Below, one piece after another: positions 1 to 5,599 of a stretch of 5,599 bases of DNA. The stretch lies in NCBI GenBank assembly GCA_955652155.1, contig CATPAT010000108.1:1-5599 (forward strand). The letters run 5' to 3'. Both the position numbers and the translations under genes were made by a program. Each line of letters starts with the position of its first letter. Positions within the stretch are counted from its first letter, which is position 1. The notes under the pieces were generated by a model. It was not told the origin of the DNA and did not search any database. It saw only the letters and a list, made by a program, of their open reading frames with translations. The stretch is from an uncultured Chthoniobacterales bacterium (GTDB taxonomy: Bacteria; Verrucomicrobiota; Verrucomicrobiia; Chthoniobacterales; UBA10450).

Positions 1-57
1 AGCCGGCCTAAGTAATCTTCTTCCCACCTGTCGCAAGCGCTGTTAAGCCGAACGTCG

Positions 58-1185
58 ATGAAACGGTTTCTCTGGCTCGATATCTCAAAGGGGCTAGCGA
101 TTCTCTTTGTCGCTTACTTTCACTTTTTCAGGACCTACTTCGAGCACGGCACAGTTCCACCGGCCGACTGGAGTGGGCTCGCGACCAGCGCGCTGACCAT
201 CTTGAATTTGGTGTGGTTGAAAATATCGGGACTCGGTTTTCATGCTGTCGGCGTTTTTATCATCCTCAGTGGTTGGACGCTCATGGAGTCGACCACGCGC
301 CGGGCCGAATCGGGCCGGGTGGAATGGGGCGCGTGGTATCGCGCGCGGTTCCTGCGGCTTTATCCGATGTATTGGGTCGCGCACCTAGTTTATCTGTTTT
401 CGCCTTTCATCGCGCGGCTCGAACCTGTCGATAGCCGCATTATCCTGAGTCTGCTCGGTCTCCGCTTCATCGATATTCAGATGAACTTCATGTACCTCAA
501 TGCGGCGTGGTGGTATTTTTCCATGCTGATCCAGTTTTATTTGATCTTTCCACTGCTATTTTGGACGGCGCGTCGTCTGGGGCCATGGAGCTTTTTGTTA
601 ATCGCATGTGCCGTCGGATTCTTCGCGCGTTATCTGTTGCTCGTCGTTTACCCACAAAATGGATTGTGGGTCCTCGGCGGTTTCGCCATTTGTCGTTTGC
701 CGGAATTCGCGCTCGGCATAGCGCTGGGAATGTGGCAAAGCGGATCGCCCGCGCGGGTCGAATGGTTTCTCCTGCGCGGGGCGGGATTCGTGACGGGATT
801 AATCCTCTATCCCGCAGCTCTGCAGCTCTATGACGGCATCTACAGATACATTTTCGTCGATTTCGCGACCGGAGCGTGTTGCTTCCTCGAAATCGCCGGG
901 ATTGCCGGAATCATTACGTGCTTCAAAGGTCCCGCCAAAATCTTAGGTCTCGTTGGCGTGTTTTCGTACGGCCTCTACCTCATTCACCAGCCCTATGTCA
1001 TTTGGCTGGGACTTCGGATTCGGAATCAACCGGTCTGGATGTTCCTCTTAATTTTTGTGGCAACGCTGGCCGTGCTCAGCGCATGGGGAATGCTTTTGGA
1101 AAAAGCGACCGATGCGCTGGTGAATAAACTCATCCCGACAAAGAAACGGGCGGTCACTGAAAGCTCTCGTAAGGTCGACCATTAA
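58..1185 (+). CDS. Acyltransferase-3 family membrane O-acyltransferase
   Basis: A 375-residue polytopic membrane protein, normal length for the acyltransferase-3 (OafA/NodX/WecH-type) family. These proteins use a cytoplasmic acyl donor, usually acetyl-CoA, to O-acylate sugars of lipopolysaccharide, exopolysaccharide or other surface glycans. Family landmarks are visible in order: an N-terminal W-L-D-I-S-K-G motif (residues 6-12) leading into helix 1 with the likely catalytic His22; G-V-F-I-I-L-S-G-W (65-73); R-F-L-R-L-Y-P-M-Y-W (97-106); a W-Y-F-S-M-L-I-Q-F-Y-L segment (152-162); R-L-P-E-F (213-217); and F-S-Y-G-L-Y-L-I-H-Q-P (302-312). Lys11 stands where the first motif usually has Arg. The tail after about 358 is basic and probably cytoplasmic. 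The start at 58 fits the family N-terminus, although no clear Shine-Dalgarno sequence precedes it. The gene converges on gntK with a 26-base gap. The family is clear; the substrate cannot be read from the sequence. Confidence 0.93.
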   Translation: MKRFLWLDISKGLAILFVAYFHFFRTYFEHGTVPPADWSGLATSALTILNLVWLKISGLGFHAVGVFIILSGWTLMESTTRRAESGRVEWGAWYRARFLRLYPMYWVAHLVYLFSPFIARLEPVDSRIILSLLGLRFIDIQMNFMYLNAAWWYFSMLIQFYLIFPLLFWTARRLGPWSFLLIACAVGFFARYLLLVVYPQNGLWVLGGFAICRLPEFALGIALGMWQSGSPARVEWFLLRGAGFVTGLILYPAALQLYDGIYRYIFVDFATGACCFLEIAGIAGIITCFKGPAKILGLVGVFSYGLYLIHQPYVIWLGLRIRNQPVWMFLLIFVATLAVLSAWGMLLEKATDALVNKLIPTKKRAVTESSRKVDH

Positions 1186-1211
1186 TGGATTAGCATCACG
1201 ACCACGTCTTC

Positions 1212-1706
1212 TTAGCTTGGCCGCAACTTGCTCTTGATTTCTTGGACGAGCTCGCAGGGACTCCGACCCAACTCGATCACCACTGCGCCCTCTGTTGGTT
1301 GGGGCTCTTCCAAATCAACGAACTGACTTTCCAGCAATGCCGGATTCATGAAATGTCCGCGCCTCTGCCGGAGTTGATTTGCGATGAGTTCATAATCTCC
1401 GCGAAGAAATACCAGCTTCACGTCAGCATTCACTCGGAGACGCCGCCGATATGCTTCTTTTAGCGCGGAACAAGCTAGGACCGCGTTCTCGCCTGCGGCA
1501 ACACATCGCTTGATCAGCTCACGCAAATTCTCCAGCCACGGCCACCGGTCCTCATCCGTCAACGGAACGCTCTGCCGCATTTTGTCGATGTTCGCCTGCG
1601 AATGGAAATCGTCGGCCTCATAAAACCGCCAACCGAGTCCGTCCGCGAGCAGTTGGCCGATTGTTGTTTTTCCCGCACCCGATACCCCAAAGATGATGAC
1701 GACCAT
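1212..1706 (-). CDS. gntK: Gluconokinase (GntK/IdnK type)
   Basis: A 164-residue cytoplasmic P-loop kinase that phosphorylates D-gluconate with ATP to 6-phosphogluconate, feeding the pentose phosphate or Entner-Doudoroff pathway. The Walker A loop is G-V-S-G-A-G-K-T-T (residues 7-15). It is followed by the family signatures A-D-D-F-H (31-35), N-I-D-K-M (39-43), P-L-T-D-E-D-R-W-P-W-L (48-58), A-C-S-A-L-K (78-83), and the R-x-G-H-F-M...L-L-x-S-Q-F...L-E-x-P block (115-135). All key positions look intact and the length is typical. I place the start at the ATG at 1706 rather than the GTG at 1763: the ATG lies immediately before the first beta strand, has GGAGG five bases upstream, and gives the normal family N-terminus. 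No gluconate transporter, GntR-type regulator or 6-phosphogluconate dehydratase is adjacent, so the gene stands alone between two acyltransferase genes on the opposite strand. Confidence 0.95.
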   Translation of the reverse strand: MVVIIFGVSGAGKTTIGQLLADGLGWRFYEADDFHSQANIDKMRQSVPLTDEDRWPWLENLRELIKRCVAAGENAVLACSALKEAYRRRLRVNADVKLVFLRGDYELIANQLRQRRGHFMNPALLESQFVDLEEPQPTEGAVVIELGRSPCELVQEIKSKLRPS

Positions 1707-1711
1707 GTTCG

Positions 1712-1716
1712 CCTCC
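1712..1716 (-). promoter_or_regulatory. Ribosome binding site of gntK
   Basis: On the minus strand the bases read GGAGG, five bases before the ATG at 1706. This is the strongest Shine-Dalgarno match in the window. It decides the start of gntK against the in-frame GTG at 1763, which would add 19 residues not typical of the family. Confidence 0.75.
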
Positions 1717-1818
1717 GGTAGAGAACAACCTATCCCCGAGATTTCTTTCACCCTTCCAGACACACCGCATCAATAACCTTGTTGATTTTGTCCTTTGCCG
1801 TGAGATCAGAATCGACCC

Positions 1819-1844
1819 GCAAAATGACTGGCAAAATGTACTGG
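1819..1844. repeat. Imperfect tandem direct repeat, two 13-14 base copies
   Basis: GCAAAATGACTGG (1819-1831) is followed directly, sharing one base, by GCAAAATGTACTGG (1831-1844). The copies differ only by one inserted T. The repeat lies in the divergent gap between the gntK start and the MBOAT gene start, 39 bases upstream of the latter. It could be a paired protein-binding site or a chance local duplication; nothing else in the sequence decides between them. Confidence 0.4.
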
Positions 1845-1882
1845 CCATGAGCATGTCTCTTAGATAAGCAATCGCGCCTGTC

Positions 1883-3304
1883 ATGCTTTTCAATTCGCTC
1901 ACCTTCGTCGTCTTTTTTGCAGTCGTCGTCACCGCCTACTGGAGCGTACGTTCCTGGAACGCGCGGAAAAACCTCCTCGTAGTCGCGAGCTATATTTTTT
2001 ACGGTGCGTGGAACCCGCCGTTCGCCGCGTTACTCTTTTCCACGACGGCGATGGATTTTTGGCTCGGAAGACAAATCGCGAAAGCTGAGGGTCGGCGTTC
2101 GCGCCGCGCGTGGCTGGTTGGCAGCGTCTGCATGAACCTGAGCATGCTCGGGTTTTTCAAATACGGAAACTTTCTGCTGCAAAACTTTCAATGGCTGCTC
2201 GCGCGCATCGGCATCATCTATCAACCACCGCATCTCGACATTCTTCTGCCCGTCGGCATTTCCTTTTACACGTTCCATTCTCTCTCTTACACGCTCGATA
2301 TTTATCGCGGCGTTTTGAAGCCCACGAAGTCGCTGCGCGATTTCATCCTGGCCGTTTCCTTTTTTCCTCAGCTGGTCGCCGGACCGATTGTGCGCGCCGG
2401 TGATTTTCTGCCGCAACTTGTTAGGCCGCCGGGTTTGCGCGCGGGCCAGTTTCTGTGGGGATTGTTGCTCATGACCCTCGGTCTGTTCGAAAAAATCGTG
2501 CTCGCCGACACGATGCTTTCCGGTTCGGCCGATCGCATCTTTGGTTACGCTGGTCCGCTCGTCGCGCTGGATTCCTGGCTGGGTGTCATGGCATTCGCTG
2601 GCCAGATATTTTTCGATTTCGCCGGCTACTCCACCTGCGCCATTGGCGCGGCTCTCTGCCTTGGCTTTCATTTGAAGGATAATTTCCGTTTTCCATATGC
2701 CGCCATTGGCTTTTCCGATTTCTGGCGAAGGTGGCACATCTCGCTTTCAACATTTTTGCGGGACTACCTTTACATTCCACTCGGCGGGAATCAGGTCCGT
2801 CCGGTCCGCGCCGCGACGAACCTCGTCATAGTCATGTTTCTTGGTGGTCTCTGGCACGGTGCGGCCTGGACGTTCGTCGTTTGGGGCTTGCTCCACGGTT
2901 CGTATCTCGTCATCGAACGGGTTGTTCGCGCTTTGTTCGAGAACAAAGAATGGACCAACAATCTCGCGACTCGACTCTTCGCCGGCTTCGCCACTTACGC
3001 CGCGGTTTGCATCGCGTGGGTATTCTTTCGGGCGTCCGATTTCACCATCGCTGCGCGAATGTTGCACGGCATGTTTGGCGGACACGCGCACGGCGACGCT
3101 ATTCTTAGTACACGTGAAATGTTGCAGATCGCGCTCGTCACCGCTGGCATGATTCTCGTGCATTGGACGCTGCGCGACAGCAACATCGAAACGGCCGTGA
3201 TGCGTTTGCCGCGCTGGATTGTAACAACGGCATGGGCCTTGATGGCCTACGCTATCATTTTCACTCAAGGAAGCAGCAATGCCTTTATCTACTTCCAATT
3301 TTAA
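1883..3304 (+). CDS. MBOAT family O-acyltransferase, AlgI-like
   Basis: A 473-residue multi-helix membrane protein of the membrane-bound O-acyltransferase family, closest in pattern to AlgI, PatA and DltB. These move acyl groups from a cytoplasmic donor to the outer face of the inner membrane. The N-terminus M-L-F-N-S-L-T-F is typical and fixes the start; an in-frame TAA lies 18 bases upstream. No clear Shine-Dalgarno sequence precedes it. Visible signatures are P-V-G-I-S-F-Y-T-F (residues 123-131), Q-L-V-A-G-P-I-V-R (163-171), the highly conserved D-F-W-R-R-W-H-I-S-L-S block (279-289) running into R-D-Y-L-Y-I-P-L-G-G-N (293-303), and G-L-W-H-G-A (322-327) with His325 as the expected essential histidine. 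Length is normal. The 3' end overlaps the next gene by 26 bases, so the two are probably co-translated and work together. The acyl group and acceptor polymer are unknown; alginate itself is not implied, since no alginate polymerisation genes are present. Confidence 0.95.
   Translation: MLFNSLTFVVFFAVVVTAYWSVRSWNARKNLLVVASYIFYGAWNPPFAALLFSTTAMDFWLGRQIAKAEGRRSRRAWLVGSVCMNLSMLGFFKYGNFLLQNFQWLLARIGIIYQPPHLDILLPVGISFYTFHSLSYTLDIYRGVLKPTKSLRDFILAVSFFPQLVAGPIVRAGDFLPQLVRPPGLRAGQFLWGLLLMTLGLFEKIVLADTMLSGSADRIFGYAGPLVALDSWLGVMAFAGQIFFDFAGYSTCAIGAALCLGFHLKDNFRFPYAAIGFSDFWRRWHISLSTFLRDYLYIPLGGNQVRPVRAATNLVIVMFLGGLWHGAAWTFVVWGLLHGSYLVIERVVRALFENKEWTNNLATRLFAGFATYAAVCIAWVFFRASDFTIAARMLHGMFGGHAHGDAILSTREMLQIALVTAGMILVHWTLRDSNIETAVMRLPRWIVTTAWALMAYAIIFTQGSSNAFIYFQF
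3267..3271 (+). promoter_or_regulatory. Ribosome binding site inside the MBOAT gene
   Basis: AAGGA lies seven bases before the ATG at 3279, within the last codons of the MBOAT gene. It supports this ATG as the real start of the downstream gene, and hence the 26-base overlap and translational coupling. Confidence 0.6.
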
Positions 3305-4436
3305 ACGCAGACTTCGGCTGCCGCGGTTGTTCTTCCGTAAACCGTCGCAACTCGAGCGCGTGCACGGCGGTCCTCCCCTCGAATACGAGCGGCCGATTCC
3401 AGAGGTGCCCTGGCGCGGCATCACAGTCGTTGTTGTGCTAATCGTTATCGCTGCGACCTGCGCATGGGAAGTCTATTGTCGCTCGATCGGTTACGGACCC
3501 ACGCTCAACGACAACGAGGATCTCTGGACGATGGCGCGCCGGCGCGTGAAACCTGAGTCCGTAGTCATCATCGGCGATTCGCGCGCCTGGTACGATCTCG
3601 ATCTCGACGAACTTGAAAAAGGGCTAGGCAAACGTCCGGTCCAGCTCGCGATGGGTGGAAGCTGTGCGTATCCGGTGCTGGCGGAGCTCGCCAATGACGA
3701 AGATTTTCACGGCACGATTATCTGCGGTATCGTGCCGCGCTTGTTCGTCGCGCCACCCGGTACGCCCCCGATGCAAAACGCGGAGAAAGCCGTTCGGCGA
3801 TGTCATATGCAAACGCCTGCGCAACGTGCGAGCCAATTTTTGGCAATGCCATTGGAAGAACATGTCGCATTTCTCAAACAGCAGGAGCTTAACCTCGAAG
3901 AGCTGCTGAAGCGTTTGCCCATTCCCAATCGTCCTTATGCGCAAGTGCCGCCGCGTCTTCCACCGTACTTCCGTACTTTGGACCGGGAACGGCGCGCCCG
4001 CATGATCGAGGAATGCGCGCGACCAGGAAAATTACAGAGCACGGTTCAACAAATCTGGCTGACGCTTTTTACCCCGCCGCCACCGCCGACTTACATTCCG
4101 AGAGAAGAGTTTGTGAAAAAAATAGGGCAGGCGATTGAGCAACGCTTCCATGACGTTGCCGCCGCTGTGCAAAAACTTCGCGCGCGTGGAGGTAAAGTTG
4201 TGTTCGTTCGTTTTCCGCACAGTGGAGAATTAAAGAAACTCGAGGACCGTGAGACGCCGCGCGCTGGTATTTGGGATCGAGTGATCAAGGACACAGGTGC
4301 CCCCGGTATTTACTATGAAGATTACCCGGAGCTAAGCGGTTTTAATTGCCCCGAGTGGTCGCATCTATCCGCCGGCGATTCGGTCGAGTTTAGCAAACGT
4401 CTAGTGCCCCATCTTCGCAAGGCGCTCCAGATGTGA
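3279..4436 (+). CDS. Membrane-anchored SGNH-hydrolase-like protein, partner of the MBOAT protein
   Basis: A 385-residue protein with a basic N-terminus, one hydrophobic segment at about residues 48-64, and then a long soluble region. The layout suggests a type II membrane protein with its main domain outside the cytoplasm. The soluble part begins with a beta strand and an SGNH block I, V-V-I-I-G-D-S-R (95-102), with Ser101 as candidate nucleophile. It continues with G-G-S (126-128), in the place of the block II glycine, and ends with P-E-W-S-H-L-S (358-364), where His362 would be the catalytic histidine. The residue three before it is Glu359 instead of the usual Asp. A proline-rich stretch T-P-P-P-P-P (265-270) lies between. 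By analogy with AlgJ/AlgX and DltD, which accompany AlgI and DltB, I infer a role in extracytoplasmic acyl transfer to a glycan. I do not recognise a specific named family. An esterase role or loss of catalysis remain alternatives. Confidence 0.85.
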   Translation: MPLSTSNFKRRLRLPRLFFRKPSQLERVHGGPPLEYERPIPEVPWRGITVVVVLIVIAATCAWEVYCRSIGYGPTLNDNEDLWTMARRRVKPESVVIIGDSRAWYDLDLDELEKGLGKRPVQLAMGGSCAYPVLAELANDEDFHGTIICGIVPRLFVAPPGTPPMQNAEKAVRRCHMQTPAQRASQFLAMPLEEHVAFLKQQELNLEELLKRLPIPNRPYAQVPPRLPPYFRTLDRERRARMIEECARPGKLQSTVQQIWLTLFTPPPPPTYIPREEFVKKIGQAIEQRFHDVAAAVQKLRARGGKVVFVRFPHSGELKKLEDRETPRAGIWDRVIKDTGAPGIYYEDYPELSGFNCPEWSHLSAGDSVEFSKRLVPHLRKALQM

Positions 4437-4479
4437 TGCGCATTGTCAGTGCACGCCCACCAGAGATTTTCTGCCTGGA

Positions 4480-4863
4480 TCATGATGCGTCCTGTTCGAG
4501 CACGGAAAGAATATTGCCGGCGGGATCTTTGAACCACGCAATGGTCGGCCCCTTTCCGCGCATGATCCCTTTTTTGTCCGTCTTGATGTCGGGCAGATCA
4601 TAAATCTCAAAGCGCACGCCGCGCTTAGTCAGTTCGTCCACCGCTTGATCGACATCTTTCACCGGGAAATTTAGAACGGTGAATGTTGCCGGAACATGGT
4701 TCGGCTTGGGATAGATCAGAACGTTATTGTCGCCGGCGAGGTGCAACATCAGCAGTCCGTGAGATTCCGAAACCTTCAACCCAAGTGTTTTGCCGTAGAA
4801 CTCTTTCGCCTTTCCGATGTCGTTAGCCGAAAAACCACTAAATGCTTTGCTGGCTTCTAACAT
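4480..4863 (-). CDS. VOC superfamily (glyoxalase/bleomycin-resistance fold) protein
   Basis: A 127-residue soluble protein with the two beta-alpha-beta-beta-beta modules of the vicinal oxygen chelate fold. Module one includes the helix I-G-K-A-K-E-F-Y-G-K-T-L-G-L (residues 16-29). Module two includes V-K-D-V-D-Q-A-V-D-E-L (68-78) and the closing strand W-F-K-D-P-A-G-N-I-L-S-V-L-E (110-123). Glu123 is at the usual last metal-ligand position, but I see no His or Glu at the other expected strand positions, so classic metal-dependent glyoxalase I activity is doubtful. Members of this fold include isomerases, dioxygenases and antibiotic-binding proteins, and the specific function cannot be assigned. 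The ATG has GAGG seven bases upstream. The gene converges on the SGNH-like gene with a 43-base gap and diverges from the permease gene. Confidence 0.9.
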   Translation of the reverse strand: MLEASKAFSGFSANDIGKAKEFYGKTLGLKVSESHGLLMLHLAGDNNVLIYPKPNHVPATFTVLNFPVKDVDQAVDELTKRGVRFEIYDLPDIKTDKKGIMRGKGPTIAWFKDPAGNILSVLEQDAS

Positions 4864-4911
4864 ACGATCGCCTCACTCGTTACTATTTCGTTTTCCGAGA
4901 AGATTTAGCTC

Positions 4912-4917
4912 TATAAT
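4912..4917 (+). promoter_or_regulatory. Candidate -10 element (TATAAT) for the EamA gene
   Basis: A perfect TATAAT lies in the 73-base divergent gap, 19 bases before the GTG at 4937. No good -35 hexamer is seen at 16-18 bases spacing (CGTTTT is at 17). If it is used, transcription would begin near 4923-4925 and leave a leader of roughly a dozen bases, which fits the absence of a Shine-Dalgarno sequence before the GTG. Confidence 0.35.
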
Positions 4918-4936
4918 TCTTACTCCTGACTTCCGC

Positions 4937-5599
4937 GTGAATCGCACACGAATTTTTGGCCTGACGTCGCTGGCGATGATCGCCTTCGCGAGTAATTCGC
5001 TCCTTTGCAGAGCTGCGCTGAAACAAACCAGCATCGATGCCGCTACGTTTACATTCGTCCGTATCTTTTCCGGTGCGGCCGCGCTCTGGCTCATCATCAA
5101 GATGCGGCGCACGGCATGGAAGGATGCCGGCAACTGGTTCTCTGCGGCGGCGCTCTTCGTTTACGCCGCGGCCTTTTCATTTGCCTACAAGACTCTCTCT
5201 GCCGGCATGGGCGCGTTGCTTTTATTTGGCGCGGTTCAGGCCACGATGATTCTTTGGGGGCTGGGCAAAGGCGAAAAGTTGCAGGCAATTCAAATCGTCG
5301 GTCTTGTCGTAGCCGTGAGTGGACTTGTCGTGCTCGTGTTTCCTGGTCTGTCCGTTCCACCGTTTAGTGGTTCGATCGTGATGTTGGGAGCTGGTGTGGC
5401 TTGGGGAATCTATTCGCTGCGCGGCAAAGGAGAGAAAAATCCGGCCAGCGTCACAGCTGGCAATTTTTTGCGGGCGGTTCCATGCGCAGTCGCTGCTAGT
5501 ATCATCATGCTTCCGTGGGCGCGCCTCGATCGCACCGGAATCGGTTACGCCGTAATCTCCGGAGCGATCACTTCAGGACTTGGGTACGTGATCTGGTAC
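4937..5599 (+). CDS. EamA/DMT-family permease, 3' end cut by the window
   Basis: The reading frame stays open from the GTG at 4937 to the right edge, giving 221 residues without a stop. Members of this drug/metabolite transporter family usually have about 280-300 residues in ten helices, so roughly the last quarter is missing. Hydrophobic segments appear at about residues 7-28, 36-56, 67-84, 88-108, 117-136, 144-161, 178-193 and 203-221. The first pair of helices has the EamA look: a small-residue-rich helix 1 (A-F-A-S-N-S-L-L-C-R-A-A-L), then A-T-F-T-F-V-R-I-F-S-G at 36-46, matching the usual F-x-R motif at helix 2. It probably exports or imports a small metabolite; the substrate is unknown. 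I chose GTG 4937 because it precedes helix 1. ATG 4976 (residue 14) would cut into that helix. No Shine-Dalgarno sequence is visible before either. It diverges from the VOC gene by 73 bases. Confidence 0.88.
   Translation, partial: MNRTRIFGLTSLAMIAFASNSLLCRAALKQTSIDAATFTFVRIFSGAAALWLIIKMRRTAWKDAGNWFSAAALFVYAAAFSFAYKTLSAGMGALLLFGAVQATMILWGLGKGEKLQAIQIVGLVVAVSGLVVLVFPGLSVPPFSGSIVMLGAGVAWGIYSLRGKGEKNPASVTAGNFLRAVPCAVAASIIMLPWARLDRTGIGYAVISGAITSGLGYVIWY

Noticed and set aside
1..57. End of an upstream gene or a promoter at the left edge
   Set aside because: Stops occur in all three forward frames (TAA at 9, 13 and 44), and no convincing -35/-10 pair or Shine-Dalgarno sequence is visible.
1186..1211. 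Possible bidirectional terminator between the acyltransferase-3 gene and gntK
   Set aside because: The 26-base gap shows no GC-rich hairpin followed by a T-tract on either strand.
1618..1932. 104-codon minus-strand frame over the gntK start and the MBOAT start
   Set aside because: It overlaps the GntK P-loop region in another frame, and its translation there is a frameshifted shadow of GntK with no family features.
2030..2737. 235-codon open frame on the minus strand inside the MBOAT gene
   Set aside because: It is codon-aligned antisense to a clear MBOAT gene. Its translation is charged and lacks family motifs, and it stays open because the sense gene rarely uses TTA, CTA or TCA codons.
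2747..3424. 225-codon open frame on the minus strand over the MBOAT 3' end and the start of the SGNH-like gene
   Set aside because: Same antisense frame effect. It has no recognisable domain and fully overlaps two well-supported genes.
4437..4479. Possible transcription terminator between the SGNH-like and VOC genes
   Set aside because: Only a weak imperfect dyad (GCGCA...TGC) is visible, and no T-tract follows it on either strand.
4873..5133. 86-codon minus-strand frame over the VOC/EamA gap and the 5' end of the permease gene
   Set aside because: It lies mostly antisense to the EamA permease gene, whose translation shows clear membrane helices. The minus-strand product has no recognisable features.

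Overview
The window is an ordinary-looking bacterial chromosomal segment, moderately GC-rich by eye, with six protein-coding genes and short intergenic gaps. I see no RNA gene, insertion sequence, CRISPR array or phage gene. The composition and the mix of membrane acyltransferases, a VOC protein and an EamA permease would fit a soil or freshwater Gram-negative such as Verrucomicrobiota or Acidobacteriota. That placement is a weak inference, because no phylogenetic marker is present.

Layout. Positions 58-1185 (+) encode a complete acyltransferase-3 family integral membrane protein. Positions 1212-1706 (-) encode a thermoresistant-type gluconokinase, convergent with the first gene. A 176-base divergent gap (1707-1882) holds an imperfect tandem repeat. 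Positions 1883-3304 (+) encode an AlgI-like MBOAT O-acyltransferase. It overlaps by 26 bases the gene at 3279-4436 (+), a single-pass membrane protein with an SGNH-hydrolase-like exported domain. Positions 4480-4863 (-) encode a small VOC (glyoxalase/bleomycin-resistance fold) protein. Divergent from it, from 4937 to the right edge (+), lies the first three quarters of an EamA/DMT permease, cut by the window end.

How the genes may work together. The MBOAT and SGNH-like genes form a tight, probably translationally coupled pair. In systems such as AlgI/AlgJ/AlgX or DltB/DltD, an MBOAT protein moves an acyl group across the membrane and a membrane-anchored SGNH-like partner handles transfer to an extracytoplasmic polymer. 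A similar polysaccharide or cell-surface acylation role is the best guess here, with the polymer unknown. The acyltransferase-3 gene upstream is a second, unrelated type of membrane O-acyltransferase and may act on the same surface glycan, but gntK on the opposite strand separates it, so the three are not one operon. Gluconokinase, the VOC protein and the permease have no evident link to this theme.

The most notable items are the SGNH-like partner with Glu where the DxxH motif normally has Asp, and the EamA gene with a GTG start, no Shine-Dalgarno sequence and a perfect TATAAT just upstream. A third is a protein-like reading frame on the minus strand upstream of gntK that could be a gene remnant. 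I do not see strong evidence of a wholly new system.
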